DNA from: Candidatus Aenigmatarchaeota archaeon
Lineage (GTDB): Archaea > Aenigmatarchaeota > Aenigmatarchaeia > GW2011-AR5
DNA length: 64,000 nt
NCBI GenBank assembly: GCA_016193585.1
Contig: JACPRW010000008.1
Location: forward strand, 1-64,000
Direction: 5' to 3'
Within the stretch, counting starts at the first letter, position 1, and each line of letters opens with the position of its first letter. Positions 25,485-34,700 of this stretch are shown here, piece by piece. The position numbers were made by a program, and so were the translations under genes. The notes under the pieces were generated by a model, which searched no databases, had not been told where the DNA came from, and saw nothing but the letters and a program-made list of their open reading frames with translations.

Positions 25485-25785
25485 ATAGTGAACCAAGTAA
25501 ATAATCATGTATTATAGCAGATTGTAATAATAATGGAACTTTTAGCTGCAATCTGCTATATGGAAAGAACATCATAAAATGTTCCAAAATCAATGTTCTT
25601 TACTATTATATCTTGGTTCACTTACACGCAAAAAGCAAAGCTTTTTGGTGCACCGGAAAACTTTGTTTTCCGCGTGTAGCGGACAACAAAAGTACTATGT
25701 CGGTATTCTTTTGTTGGTCCACTATATGCTCCTGTATACCACCGGCTCAAGTCGGTGGTTTCCGCGGGGCATGGCATTCAAGATT
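25485..25785. repeat. Nested composite: B containing E, twin-hairpin module, A, partial J
   Basis: B arms AGTGAACCAAG (25487) and CTTGGTTCACT (25612) are split by a full E1-E2 pair (25514-25608), showing insertion of one element in the loop of another. Next is a module with outer stem CACGC...GCGTG (25624-25677) and hairpins of AAAAAGC and GGAAAAC type. Then comes A in reverse (25678-25725), and a left J half ending GGCATTCAAGAT. The stop codon of the next minus-strand gene begins at this edge. Confidence 0.87.
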
Positions 25786-25993
25786 ATGAAGAAGATGCAA
25801 GGGGCTCGTAGCCGAGCGCGCGCAGTTGGGCAAGCCGGTCAGGCCGCAACCAGAGACGCCCACTGGTAGGACGTCTCAGGAGGATTGGAAATGCTGACGA
25901 TGCCGGCATCGTGTCTGCGACATAAACGCTTACGCCGAGACGTGCTACAACCGGTGAACGTGTTGCAAAATCCATCGTTCCGGTGAATTGCAT
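25784..25993 (-). CDS. Hypothetical protein, 69 aa
   Basis: A small protein starting MQFTGTMDFATRSPVVARLG, not recognised. It looks like a mixed alpha/beta domain with a Leu- and Arg-rich C terminus (LRRPTSGRLWLRPDRLAQLRALGYEP). Its stop codon lies where the J repeat begins, so the C terminus may have been reshaped by the insertion. It is 50 bases downstream of the DUF99 gene on the same strand. Confidence 0.5.
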   Translation of the reverse strand: MQFTGTMDFATRSPVVARLGVSVYVADTMPASSAFPILLRRPTSGRLWLRPDRLAQLRALGYEPLASSS

Positions 25994-26043
25994 TGTATAC
26001 CAACGGCATTGTATGCCAGCGTTCACAAAGCTTAAATTTCCGC

Positions 26044-26613
26044 TTACGCCCCTCCCCTGCTTTCGCCGCTCATGCCCGACGCGACAAGGTGCGCAACGCG
26101 GAGCGGCTCCGGGACGGCGCTGCGGACGCAGGTGAGGCGCAGCAGCGCTTCGCACTCGGCGATGCCGATGCCCGATTTCTGGTAGAACAACTCCTTCTCT
26201 CCCAACAAGCAGCGGAATATCTTCCCTGCGCTTCGCACTGCAGCCGCCCTCGCGGGATAATCCCTGAACGAGTGCAGCGCTTCGTCGAATGTTCTTCTGT
26301 TTGGCATCTTCCGCTGCACGGCGATGACCGGAAGCTTGGTGGTACGGTGCAGCAGCCCGATGTCAGCGATGTTGAGCCCGCCGAAACTGATGCCGTCGAG
26401 CATGATGTACGAAAGCTGGTCGTAGTGCCGCGAACGGACGATGCACGCAGCTATCTTCGTCGTTGCATCCGTGCCGTCCTTCGTGATGCGCGTCGAGAGC
26501 ATGCCGTCAATGACTGAACTGCCCCTGAAGACGACGCCGACGAGCCGCACGGTCTTCTGGCCGAAGCGGAACGCGCAGTCGTCCCATGCCACTATTCGGA
26601 CTTCTGGCTTCAT
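26044..26613 (-). CDS. DUF99 family protein (endonuclease V-like fold)
   Basis: A 189-residue protein of the archaeal DUF99 family, which is related to endonuclease V. Typical segments are IVAWDDCAFRF (residues 7-17), VGVVFRGSSVIDGMLSTRITKDGTDAT in parts (26-52), and LDGISFGGLNIADI (72-85), which include the conserved acidic residues. Known or predicted role: cleavage at deaminated bases or nucleic-acid processing; activity of this copy is not proven. No operon partner with a clear link. Confidence 0.9.
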   Translation of the reverse strand: MKPEVRIVAWDDCAFRFGQKTVRLVGVVFRGSSVIDGMLSTRITKDGTDATTKIAACIVRSRHYDQLSYIMLDGISFGGLNIADIGLLHRTTKLPVIAVQRKMPNRRTFDEALHSFRDYPARAAAVRSAGKIFRCLLGEKELFYQKSGIGIAECEALLRLTCVRSAVPEPLRVAHLVASGMSGESRGGA

Positions 26614-26626
26614 AATGAGTTCACGT

Positions 26627-26836
26627 TTACAGAAGCTGAAGAAATTCCTGTCTGGTAAGACCAGATTGCCTGATAATTTCCAGAAGTGTGCCTTTATCTA
26701 CTTCCATGTGATTTGGAATAACTACTGCTTTCTTTTTCCCGTTGGAAAATTTAACAAGTACAATGTGGCTTCCTTTTTGTCTGGATTCAGAAAAACCGAC
26801 CTTAGAAAGAGCCTTTACAACGTCATGCCCTGACAA
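26627..26836 (-). CDS. hicA: HicA-family toxin
   Basis: A 69-residue mRNA interferase of the HicA (YcfA) family with a double-stranded RNA-binding-like fold. GFSESRQKGSHIVLVKF contains the catalytic His in GSH (about residue 23), and VVIPNHMEVDKGTLLEIIRQSGLT is the family C-terminal motif. It overlaps the antitoxin gene by 14 bases, with the antitoxin first, so the two are co-translated. Confidence 0.92.
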   Translation of the reverse strand: MSGHDVVKALSKVGFSESRQKGSHIVLVKFSNGKKKAVVIPNHMEVDKGTLLEIIRQSGLTRQEFLQLL

Positions 26837-27059
26837 TACTGGAAGCTTTGGGATCTATAACCACCTCAAAACTCGCTATTATGGTGTCAGTTTTTCCAGT
26901 ACCTTCGGGAACCCCCATTTCCTCTATGTAAAGTTCCACAGCTTCTTTGAGATTTTTCAGCGCCGCTTCCACCGTATAGCCCTGGCTGACAACGTCCAGT
27001 TCCGGGCACAAAGATACATATTGCTTTTCGCCCTTTTTGATTATTGCCGTGAAATCCAT
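26823..27059 (-). CDS. hicB: HicB-family antitoxin
   Basis: A 78-residue antitoxin with the partial RNase H fold of HicB: MDFTAIIKKGEKQYVSLCPELDVVSQGYTVEAALKNLKEAVEL in parts. There is no C-terminal DNA-binding domain, so repression may rely on another protein. It comes before hicA and overlaps it. A TTTAAATAATAA stretch at about 27080 could be the promoter. Confidence 0.92.
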   Translation of the reverse strand: MDFTAIIKKGEKQYVSLCPELDVVSQGYTVEAALKNLKEAVELYIEEMGVPEGTGKTDTIIASFEVVIDPKASSIVRA

Positions 27060-27088
27060 AGTTACTACTGCCCAAGGTTATTATTTAA

Positions 27089-27250
27089 AACTATCCCCAT
27101 ATTTCGGCTTTGTGTGAAAGAAATATTGGTACGCACTATGCAGATACGTTTATTGGCGACAGAAAGGCGTATGCGCGCGGCAGACTGGAAGCCGTGAGAG
27201 AACTCGCCGCAGAACAGCTGAGTGCCACCCAAGCCGCCCCAGCAATGTAA
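27089..27250 (+). pseudogene. Gene remnant upstream of VapBC
   Basis: An open frame without a start codon ends in TAA at 27248-27250, just before the vapB promoter. Its product segment FIGDRKAYARGRLEAVRELA resembles GDDRKVYLRVELEAVEHVAE, coded in another decayed frame at 28065-28140 on the other side of VapBC. So it is probably a broken paralogue and not a working gene. Confidence 0.45.
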
Positions 27251-27252
27251 AC

Positions 27253-27274
27253 TTTATATACTTGTTTAACAAGT
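27253..27274 (+). promoter_or_regulatory. vapB promoter with palindromic operator
   Basis: A TATA box TTTATATA (27253-27260) is followed at once by the perfect palindrome ACTTGTT-T-AACAAGT (27260-27274), 1-2 bases before the vapB ATG. A dimeric antitoxin bound here would block the start of transcription. Confidence 0.72.
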
Positions 27275-27275
27275 A

Positions 27276-27539
27276 ATGCACATGTCAAAGACAACCGTTA
27301 CCGTCAGGGATGTTGACGAAGAAATATTCAGAAAATTCAGGGCATTGTCCGTGGAAGAAAAAGCTAAGCTTGGCGATGCACTCAGCGTGGCTATGAAGCA
27401 CTGGTTAGAATATGCGGAAAATAAAAATGGCAGACCTGATCCTAAGAACCTTCTGAAAATAAAAGGGATTGTAACCACGAGGAAAAAGGTTAAATGGAGT
27501 GAAGAAATAGACGGGTTTCTTTACGGGTTGAAGAAATGA
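27276..27539 (+). CDS. VapB-like antitoxin
   Basis: An 87-residue antitoxin. The N terminus (KTTVTVRDVDEEIFRKFRALSVEEKAKLGDALSVAMKHWLE in parts) reads like a ribbon-helix-helix DNA-binding domain with its first strand TTVTV. The C-terminal third (RKKVKWSEEIDGFLYGLKK) probably wraps the toxin. A second ATG lies 6 bases downstream. It overlaps the PIN toxin gene as ATGA. Likely binds the palindrome next to its start. Confidence 0.82.
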   Translation: MHMSKTTVTVRDVDEEIFRKFRALSVEEKAKLGDALSVAMKHWLEYAENKNGRPDPKNLLKIKGIVTTRKKVKWSEEIDGFLYGLKK

Positions 27540-27937
27540 TATTCCTTGATTCGAGCTTTTTGATATCGGTGGAAGTTGACACCGACCAGAATCATAAAAA
27601 GGCGTCCGTGATAACGGATGGGATTGCATCCGGAAAGTATGGTATGCCTGCTATTTCAGATTACATTTTCGATGAGGTTATCACGGTGACTTTTGGCAGA
27701 ACGAAAGACTTGGAAAAAGCTGTGCTGGTTGGGGAGAAATTGAATGAGTCGGCAGAGATGATTAAAATTGAGGATTTGTATTTCAGGGAAGCTTGGGAGA
27801 TCTTCAAAGACCAGAAAGATACCAGGCTGAGTTTTACCGACTGCACAACGCTGGCTCTGATGAGAGGCAGGGGAATAAAAACGATTGCCACGTTTGACGG
27901 GGATTTCAAGAAAGTAAAGGGAATTACTGTTGTTTGA
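27536..27937 (+). CDS. VapC-like PIN-domain toxin
   Basis: A 133-residue PIN ribonuclease. Acidic residues of the active site are visible: MIFLDSSFL (Asp5), FDEVITV (Asp/Glu near 43), DCTTLALM (Asp near 101) and TFDGDFKKV (Asp near 122). Partner of the preceding antitoxin by overlap. The target RNA is unknown; many VapC enzymes cut tRNA or rRNA. Confidence 0.9.
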   Translation: MIFLDSSFLISVEVDTDQNHKKASVITDGIASGKYGMPAISDYIFDEVITVTFGRTKDLEKAVLVGEKLNESAEMIKIEDLYFREAWEIFKDQKDTRLSFTDCTTLALMRGRGIKTIATFDGDFKKVKGITVV

Positions 27938-28143
27938 GTCCGCTTAAGAACGCTCATGAAAGAGTACGCGCATGACCGAATGCAGATGCCGTATGGTATG
28001 TAGCCCATCTTGTCCAACAGTATAGACCTGACAGGATTTCTATCGGGACGCGACAATCGTTAGCCTGGTGACGACAGGAAGGTGTATCTGCGCGTCGAAT
28101 TGGAAGCGGTAGAACACGTTGCAGAGCACGTCGGAATGAAGGC

Positions 28144-28410
28144 CTATTTGAACTCCTTCTCGACCTTCCTGCGCAGCTCCTCGATGTCGTCGACGATTTG
28201 AGCGGCAGCGTCGAGCAGCGCCTTCTTGGGGTTCTTGCTCCTCACCAGCAGCACAGGCTTGGTAAGGTACGGGTGCTCCACTTTGTACGATGACACGTCG
28301 ACGCCGCTTTGTTTCCAGACATTCTCGTTGAGCAGGTTGACCAGCGTGAGGCTGCCGTCGACCTCGATTTTCAGCTTGTCTTTCTCGTTTTCAAGCACGG
28401 TGATTTTCAT
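28144..28410 (-). CDS. rpo11: DNA-directed RNA polymerase subunit L
   Basis: An 88-residue subunit of the archaeal RNA polymerase (RPB11/AC19 and alpha-NTD family), which pairs with subunit D in assembly. The family motif ENVWKQSGVDVSSYKVEHPYLTKP in parts (28-52) and the helical C terminus are present. Length is normal. It stands alone: the gap on one side holds the VapBC-associated remnant, and that on the other side a C and a K palindrome. Confidence 0.93.
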   Translation of the reverse strand: MKITVLENEKDKLKIEVDGSLTLVNLLNENVWKQSGVDVSSYKVEHPYLTKPVLLVRSKNPKKALLDAAAQIVDDIEELRRKVEKEFK

Positions 28411-28477
28411 ATCAGCGCCTCCAACATTCTGACTCTATCTGTTCTCTGTGAAATGAATTTTTGGCCCAGACAAATAT

Positions 28478-28572
28478 ATGGTGAATTGCACTGGTTATGT
28501 CCTGATATTATTTGCAATTCACCTATAGAAAATTGCGCGTTAATACGACATAAGCTGCGCAATTATCTATAT
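28478..28572. repeat. C and K palindromes
   Basis: C arms GGTGAATTGCA (28480-28490) and TGCAATTCACC (28512-28522) enclose CTGGTTATGTCCTGATATTATT. Then the tail TATAGAAAATTGCGCG joins a K arm, ATACGACATAAGCTGCGC with AATTATCTATA. K recurs in reverse at 45930. The rest of the gap, to 28677, shows nothing I recognise. Confidence 0.82.
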
Positions 28573-28677
28573 CTTGGTCAGTGTTCCCGTGGATACCACA
28601 GCATAAGGTCCAGACATAACCAAAACAACCTCATTCCTTGTAGAGTACGTTCCTGTTTGCATTCCAAAAACCATGCA

Positions 28678-29613
28678 TCACAAATATTCGATGTCCTCGG
28701 CATTGATGAGCGGCTTGGCGAAATGATCGTCCATGATGCGCGGGCACGCGGTGTTGACGAAGGCGTCGACCTTCAGCCCCTCAAGCTTGGCGCTCGTGAC
28801 CTCATCCATAATAAGCACGTAAGCTTTTTTATCCTTTTCCTCGAGCTGCTGCCTGACGCGTTCTGCGGCGCCGAGCAGCTCGCGCTGGCCTTCCTTCGTG
28901 GAAACGATGATGCCGAACGTCTTCGCGTCTTTCGCCTTGTAGATAGCCGCAAACCGCCGCTTCTCGAAAAGCGCAGTGTCCAGCTTCTCGACGGCCTTCG
29001 TTTCCAGGTCGAACGTATAGACCGGCTTGCCGCGCATGCCGAGCGGATGGAATTTGCCCGAGCCGACGAACAGGAACGCATCCACATTGCTTTCAATCTT
29101 CTGGGCGGGCAGCGTATAGCAGCCGAGGATATTCCCTGCGAAAAAAGGCTTCTTGCCTGCCTTGACAAGAAGGTCGCGGACTTCGCTGAGGAGATCGGTG
29201 TGCTGCACCGTGGTCACGATGCCGATGTGTTCCTCGTGTATGGATGAAAAATCAGCTCCGTCGAGGGAGGCGCGCATGTTCCACGGAAAGTAGAGAACAG
29301 GGACAGCGGTGCCAAAGTCGCGGTAAAACTTCGAATGGCCGATGTGCACGAGCAGGTCGCACTGCATCGCCTGCGCCTCCTTGTCCGCGAGGTCGCAGGC
29401 GCCATAGGTGGCGTCGCACGAGATGACGGTGCTGATGCCTGACTGCCCGAGCAGCGACGCTAGGGCGATGACGCTCGTCCTGAGCCCCTCGGGAGCCTGC
29501 AGCAGCACGCGCCGCGCATTCCTCTGCCGCAGTTCTTCCAGAAGCGCATGGGCGTTGCGCTCGAAAGAAGTCTGGGGAACAGGAGCATGAGCCGTGCCTG
29601 CATTGGGTTGCAT
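28678..29613 (-). CDS. dph2: Diphthamide synthase Dph2
   Basis: Catalyses the first step of diphthamide formation on the His of elongation factor 2: transfer of the 3-amino-3-carboxypropyl group of S-adenosylmethionine by a radical mechanism. The 311-residue protein has three Cys that hold the [4Fe-4S] cluster: CDATYGACDL (about residue 72), NILGCYT (about 165) and VNTACPRI (about 290). Archaeal enzymes act as homodimers. Length is close to the family. Upstream on the same strand is an unrelated hypothetical gene. Confidence 0.93.
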   Translation of the reverse strand: MQPNAGTAHAPVPQTSFERNAHALLEELRQRNARRVLLQAPEGLRTSVIALASLLGQSGISTVISCDATYGACDLADKEAQAMQCDLLVHIGHSKFYRDFGTAVPVLYFPWNMRASLDGADFSSIHEEHIGIVTTVQHTDLLSEVRDLLVKAGKKPFFAGNILGCYTLPAQKIESNVDAFLFVGSGKFHPLGMRGKPVYTFDLETKAVEKLDTALFEKRRFAAIYKAKDAKTFGIIVSTKEGQRELLGAAERVRQQLEEKDKKAYVLIMDEVTSAKLEGLKVDAFVNTACPRIMDDHFAKPLINAEDIEYL

Positions 29614-29653
29614 GGAAACACCTGAAGCATACCTGCCGCGAAACGCTTAAGAA

Positions 29654-30148
29654 TCACGTCGAAGATGGGAATTGGAACAGAAGCTTGCCGCCCCGTCCAT
29701 AGTTCCACCGGGCTTCCTTGACATCCTCTGAAGTGAACGTTCCCTTTCTCCCGTATACGAGCATCGGCTGCCGTGATGTCAACCGGGCTCCACGTGTATT
29801 GCATGGGCAGACAAGCAGTACGTCGTATGCACCATCGTGCGCATCGACCCATTCCTGAACAGAAGCGAGAGGCACAGATTCATGTCTTGTGCTCCTGTCA
29901 GCGTACCAGAACCCGCTGGCATCCGAGCGCCCATGAGCAGCCAGTACCCTGACCGTTCGCGCCGGGTTGCCTCGTCCCTGCACTACGCGAAGCATATCCG
30001 CCGCATCGAACCTGAGAAAATCCTCGGCATCAGATTCCGCTTCAGAAGCATGCCCGCGAAACTGCCCCTCCCTAATTGCCCTCATGTAGCCGGAGAGCAC
30101 TTCCACAGATACGTCGATGACACCGCTTTGAGCGGCAGTTGTTTTCAT
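29654..30148 (-). CDS. Hypothetical protein, 164 aa
   Basis: Not recognised. A soluble protein with a helical first third, then RTVRVLAAHGRSDASGFWYADRS and GAYDVLLVCPCNTRGARL, which look like two strand-loop units of an alpha/beta fold of the hydrolase or CHAT type. The C-terminal part is basic and aromatic (ARWNYGRGGKLLFQFP). The start lies next to the E palindrome pair at 30167-30262. No partner is evident. Confidence 0.55.
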   Translation of the reverse strand: MKTTAAQSGVIDVSVEVLSGYMRAIREGQFRGHASEAESDAEDFLRFDAADMLRVVQGRGNPARTVRVLAAHGRSDASGFWYADRSTRHESVPLASVQEWVDAHDGAYDVLLVCPCNTRGARLTSRQPMLVYGRKGTFTSEDVKEARWNYGRGGKLLFQFPSST

Positions 30149-30166
30149 ATGGGGTAGTAGAATGTA

Positions 30167-30262
30167 ATAGTAAAGAACATTGATTTTGGAACATTTTATG
30201 ATGTTCTTTCCATATAGCAGATTGCAGCTAAAAGTTCCATTATTATTACAATCTGCTATAAT
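30167..30262. repeat. E2-E1 palindrome pair
   Basis: E2: TAAAGAACATTG with ATGTTCTTT (30170-30209). E1: AGCAGATTG (30216) with CAATCTGCT (30250-30258). The same pair stands at 25514, 48738 (E2 only) and 2224. It lies between two genes with divergent and convergent ends and is the only feature in this gap. Confidence 0.87.
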
Positions 30263-30296
30263 CTATAAATATCTTCGGACTACCGGGAAGAAAACG

Positions 30297-31766
30297 TCAG
30301 CGCGCCTTGTAGCTGAAGCCGCCCTTTGGCTGCCGCTTGTAGTAGTATGCTGCGCCGACAATCGCGATGACAACCAGGCCGACAAAGCCGAGAATGAGCA
30401 TGTCTGTGCCCCCGCTTGGGGCAGCACCCGGCGGCTGCTGACCCGGCACTGTTGTTGTGGTGGTGGTCGCCGCTCCTGCCTGAGGCACCGTGGTGGTTGT
30501 CGTGGCAGCTGATGGCTGCGAACCGGTGATGGCAAAGACCGACAGCCCCGGCGACTGCGCCGAATAGGATACGTGCGTGGTGTTGCTGCTGAGTTTCGTT
30601 GTCGTCAGTTTTCTCCACCCACTGCTCTCATAGCGGTTGAGCGCGACCGTCGATTCGTCAATGTTATTTGCCGTGAGCCACGCCTTTTCGACCTGGAAGT
30701 CTATGGTTGCCGAACTCACGTCACTGTCAGTAAAGTTGGTCTTGTCGACTTTCAGATAGTGGTATACCGTTTCTGAGGGGTTGGTCACTTCAGCGGGCTT
30801 GTCAGCCGGCTTCTCCACGATGATCTGGATGTTCTTGACCGCATTCACGACGGTTACGGATATTTTTTTGACATTCGTTTCCTCGATCTTTGTCACATTA
30901 ACAAGCGCCGCCTTGCCTGCTGCAACGCTGGGAATGGTGATGGTTGCCTTGCCCTTGGTAATGGTCACCTTCGTTCCTGGCTGCACTTCGCCTGCAGCGC
31001 CGCCAGAAGTGGTGCCGCCAGTTGTCGCTGCCGCCGTGGTAGTGGTTGTCGTGCTCACCGTGACGCTCGTCGTGCCTGATGACGTGCCACCCGGCGTGCC
31101 GGAAACGGCAAGCGAGAACGCGCACGTGCCGGCAGACGACGGCGCGGTCACCGTCCAGCTTTGGGAGGAAGATGAAGAGCCTGCAATGGTGCCTATCGAT
31201 CGCGTGGCGCTGGCAATGCTGCAGCTGCCTGAGGTGCTTGATAGCGTCGCGGCCACGGCAGTCGTGCCGCCTGCTGCTTCAGTGCCGCCGTTCTGGATGG
31301 TGGCGGAAACGGTGAACGACGCACTAGTTGCAACAGTTGTTGAAGATGGTGTTATGGAAACGACTGAAAGTTCAGCTGGAGACGTCACCGACACCTGCGT
31401 GCAGTCTGCGGTGCACGTCCCGCCCATGCTCACGCACACGTCCTGCGAGCCTGCGGTGTTCGGCGTGAGCGTAAAGGACACTGATTTCGATTCGCCTGCG
31501 CTGATGCTCGAGATGACCTGTGACGTCGTCTCGCCGGTGAACCAGCTGCCGAGCAGTGTCGCGGCCACGCTTGACTGGGTCTGCGACTGCTGGTTGGTCA
31601 CGCTTACCTCAAGCGTTCCTGACGTGCCCCTTGTCATCGTGCTCGTGGTGAGCGAGCAGGTGTACTGCGACGACGAGCAGGCATTGTTGCATGCCGCAAA
31701 GGTCACCGGGACACTCAGCGCGAACAATGTAAGCGCGATTACAATGCCCAACAGTTTGTGGTTCAT
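30297..31766 (-). CDS. PGF-pre-PGF domain surface protein
   Basis: A 489-residue exported protein. A signal peptide spans about residues 1-24 (LLGIVIALTLFALSVPVTFA). Residues 30-130 and 135-235 look like CARDB/Ig-like domains. A Thr-rich linker follows, then a PGF-pre-PGF type domain (about 285-430, KNIQIIVEKPADKPAEV...YHYLKVDKTNFT...DFQVEKAWLTANNID...LNRYESSGWRKL). A second Thr/Pro linker leads to a C-terminal anchor helix (MLILGFVGLVVIAIVGAAYYY) and a basic tail. It starts 10 bases after the stop of the giant gene, so both are one operon. Confidence 0.85.
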   Translation of the reverse strand: MNHKLLGIVIALTLFALSVPVTFAACNNACSSSQYTCSLTTSTMTRGTSGTLEVSVTNQQSQTQSSVAATLLGSWFTGETTSQVISSISAGESKSVSFTLTPNTAGSQDVCVSMGGTCTADCTQVSVTSPAELSVVSITPSSTTVATSASFTVSATIQNGGTEAAGGTTAVAATLSSTSGSCSIASATRSIGTIAGSSSSSQSWTVTAPSSAGTCAFSLAVSGTPGGTSSGTTSVTVSTTTTTTAAATTGGTTSGGAAGEVQPGTKVTITKGKATITIPSVAAGKAALVNVTKIEETNVKKISVTVVNAVKNIQIIVEKPADKPAEVTNPSETVYHYLKVDKTNFTDSDVSSATIDFQVEKAWLTANNIDESTVALNRYESSGWRKLTTTKLSSNTTHVSYSAQSPGLSVFAITGSQPSAATTTTTVPQAGAATTTTTTVPGQQPPGAAPSGGTDMLILGFVGLVVIAIVGAAYYYKRQPKGGFSYKAR

Positions 31767-31776
31767 GGAAGGTCCT

Positions 31777-34700
31777 CTATACCGACTCAAAGCTGTACGT
31801 CGTCGACAGGGTGCTCATGAGCGTTGAAGCAGGAACGACGGTGATGGTGCCGGTCCAGTTGCCTGCCTGCGTCACGTTCATGGTCCAGTTGAGCATCACG
31901 ATGCCCGACGTGCCGACAGCCGCATTGGTGTAGACAAGGCTTGTCAGGTTGTTGGCAATTGCCGATGAATTGGTCGCGTGCTGCGCCCTGGTTATGGTGA
32001 CATTGGCACTCACGCTGCTGCTTGACGGATTGCTGAACGATAATGACAGGTTGATGTTGGTCTGGTTAGTTCTGTTGCCGCTTACAGAGCGAAGCCTCTG
32101 GCTGCCGCTCACATACACAATGGTCGAGTCATTTGCAGCGTGTATCGTCTTGCCCTCGATGCGAAGGTTCTTCTGCGAAACCGTGATATACCTGCCGCCG
32201 CCTGTTGACGCATTGCCATAGGTGATGATGTATTCAATCCACAGCTGCCCGGTCGGCCAGACAAAGCTTCCGGCAGGCGCGATGCTCACGTTGCCGTGGC
32301 CGGTTGAGTTCGTAATCGACGATACAAGCAACCAGTTCGATACGGTCGTGTTGACGTCCTGCCACGTGTTGTAGTTGCGCACCCTCCTGAGCGAAACGTT
32401 GGCGCCGCCGCGAGGAACGGTGCGGTCGAAATCGGTGAAGACGCGCAATTCAGATGAGATATTCCCATTCGGCGCTATATCAGCGAGACCATTGACGTTC
32501 GACACCCATGGGAAGACGACATATGCGTAGGTGCCAAACTGCGACTGGCTGCCTGAGCTCGTCCCACGAACATCAACCGTATAATACGCCGAACCCCACT
32601 GGCTGGTGTACCATGTGCTGTTAGCACCTGGCGGCGTCAGGTTGATGATTTCGTTCGAGCTTGCAAGGGTCCTGCCGATGGTGATGACAAAGCTCCTGCT
32701 GACGCAGGTGTAATCGCAATCATAGTAGGTGAACGTCGCGTTCGTGATGTTAACGCCAGACGTGCCGCTGACGTTAAGCATCATAGTTTCGTTGATATAA
32801 TAATCCCTGTACGTGCCGTTGCTGCTGCCTGCAGGTTGCAGCATCGTGCCGCTGACGGCAAATGACGCTATCTTAATGCCGATGCCGACACTCGCCACTG
32901 CATTCTGCGTGTCGTTTGCCTGGACATTCATCCAGTACTGGCCCTGCGACAGGCCTGACGTGTTGAGCTGGAGCCTGAGGGTCGTTGCATTGAACGCGTA
33001 ATTCAGCGTGGACACGTTGACGCTTGAGCAGCTGCTGCTTGTGCAGGAGCCCATCTGGGTGATCCGTGCATTGGAGAGCGTGACCGGGCTGCCGCTCGGG
33101 TTGTAGACGCTGAGCTGTATCGTCACATTTTCTCCTGCCGTATATTCGTACCGGTCGGTAAATGCCTGGATATAGAATGACACAACCTCAAAGGTGGCAT
33201 CCGCGTATGCTGCATTGCCGCTCGCATCGGTGACCTTCAACTTGGCGCGATACTGCCCGGTCGGCAGGCCTGACCCGAGTGGCGTGAGGTTGGCATCCAT
33301 GTTGCCCGCATTCGAAGGGTTGCCGGTCAGGCCAACATTCCTGTAGTGGGTGCCGTTGACGAGCAGCGTGCCGTTCTGCATGTTCTCCACACTGACGACT
33401 TCGACCGTCACCTGGCCATTGTAGTAGCCGCCGCCGCCCGGCGCGCCGACAAAGACCTTGAGCGTCACGTTGTTGTTCGGGTGGTTGCTCCATCGCTCGC
33501 TCCACGCCCACACATCGAAGAGGCGGACGTCGAACCATGAACGGACTTCCACGCTGCCGCCGCTTCTGATGCCGTTGATGTCAACGCGCGAGAGGTTAGT
33601 AGTAACTTCATACATGCCTTCCTGCCAGTTGCCTGACCTGGAAAGATTGATGCGGAGGCGGGCAGGACCCCCATTGAAATCAGTACTATTGTCTGCCACA
33701 ACAGTGACGCCTGACACGGCGCTCTTCGTCCACGTGGCCTTGTCGTAGCGGTACACAACGACTTCAGCGCTACCGGTCGAGTTGCTCACGTTGATGCGCT
33801 GCGGCTGGTTGTTGACCCGTCCTTCCGCGTTGATGGTGACGTTTTCGCCTGACCCGTAGTTCCAGCGCTGCGCCCACGCGAACGCATCGAAGTCCTTGAC
33901 ATCGAACCAGATGTAGCTGCGCTTGATGTCCGAGGACTCATTAACCTTAATGACAGCCTGATAGAAGCCGTTCGACAGGCTCTGGTTGAGTACGATGGTC
34001 GCCGGCGTGCCGTATTGCTTTGCAGCAGCCCAACTGCTGCTGGAAACGGCCGCACCGGTCATGCTATTGGTGACGCTCTCGACCTGCCATTCGACAGAAC
34101 CTGCATACTGCTGGTTACTTGACGGGTTCGTAGCAGAGCAGCTTACGTTGACCTGCATGCCTGACTGCAGCTGTCCCCACGCAAGCCGGTTGCAGCTCGC
34201 GAAGAACGTCTCGACGCTAAAGCCCCACTGGGCGTCTTCGGTACCCGAGGAAGTGTTGAATGAAGCAATGACCTGATAGTCTCCCGTTGACCAGCCGCCG
34301 CTTGTCGTTGGAACAAGCTTGAAGCTGCCGGTGCCCGGAATCACGATGTTGCCGGTGCCTTTGATGGTGCCGTCTGCGCTGGTAACATTATAATTGGTGA
34401 TTTCAGCAAGCGCCGTTTGCGTGCCGCTCTGGAAGTTGTGCCGCACCACGCGGACACTCCTGAGCGTGGCGTTGAAGTAGCTGAATCCCTGGTTTGCATT
34501 GACCGTCAGCCCGGTTGACCCGCCAACACCGCCGCCACCTGTCGCGCTGAGATCCTGTATGTATTCGACTGACCAGTTGGTTGGGTTGCCGCCTCCAGTA
34601 TCCCCGGGCCCGCGCATGCTCAGCTTGTACTGCGTGTTTGACGTCGTGTTCAGGCAATAGAAGCGGGCACCGGTTGCATTATAGGTGCCTGTTGCCGTTG

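Noticed and set aside
30781-31827. Plus-strand open frame of 348 codons opposite the PGF gene
   Set aside because: It mirrors the exported protein gene on the other strand; the product is a Val/Thr-rich shadow of the Thr/Ser-rich sequence.
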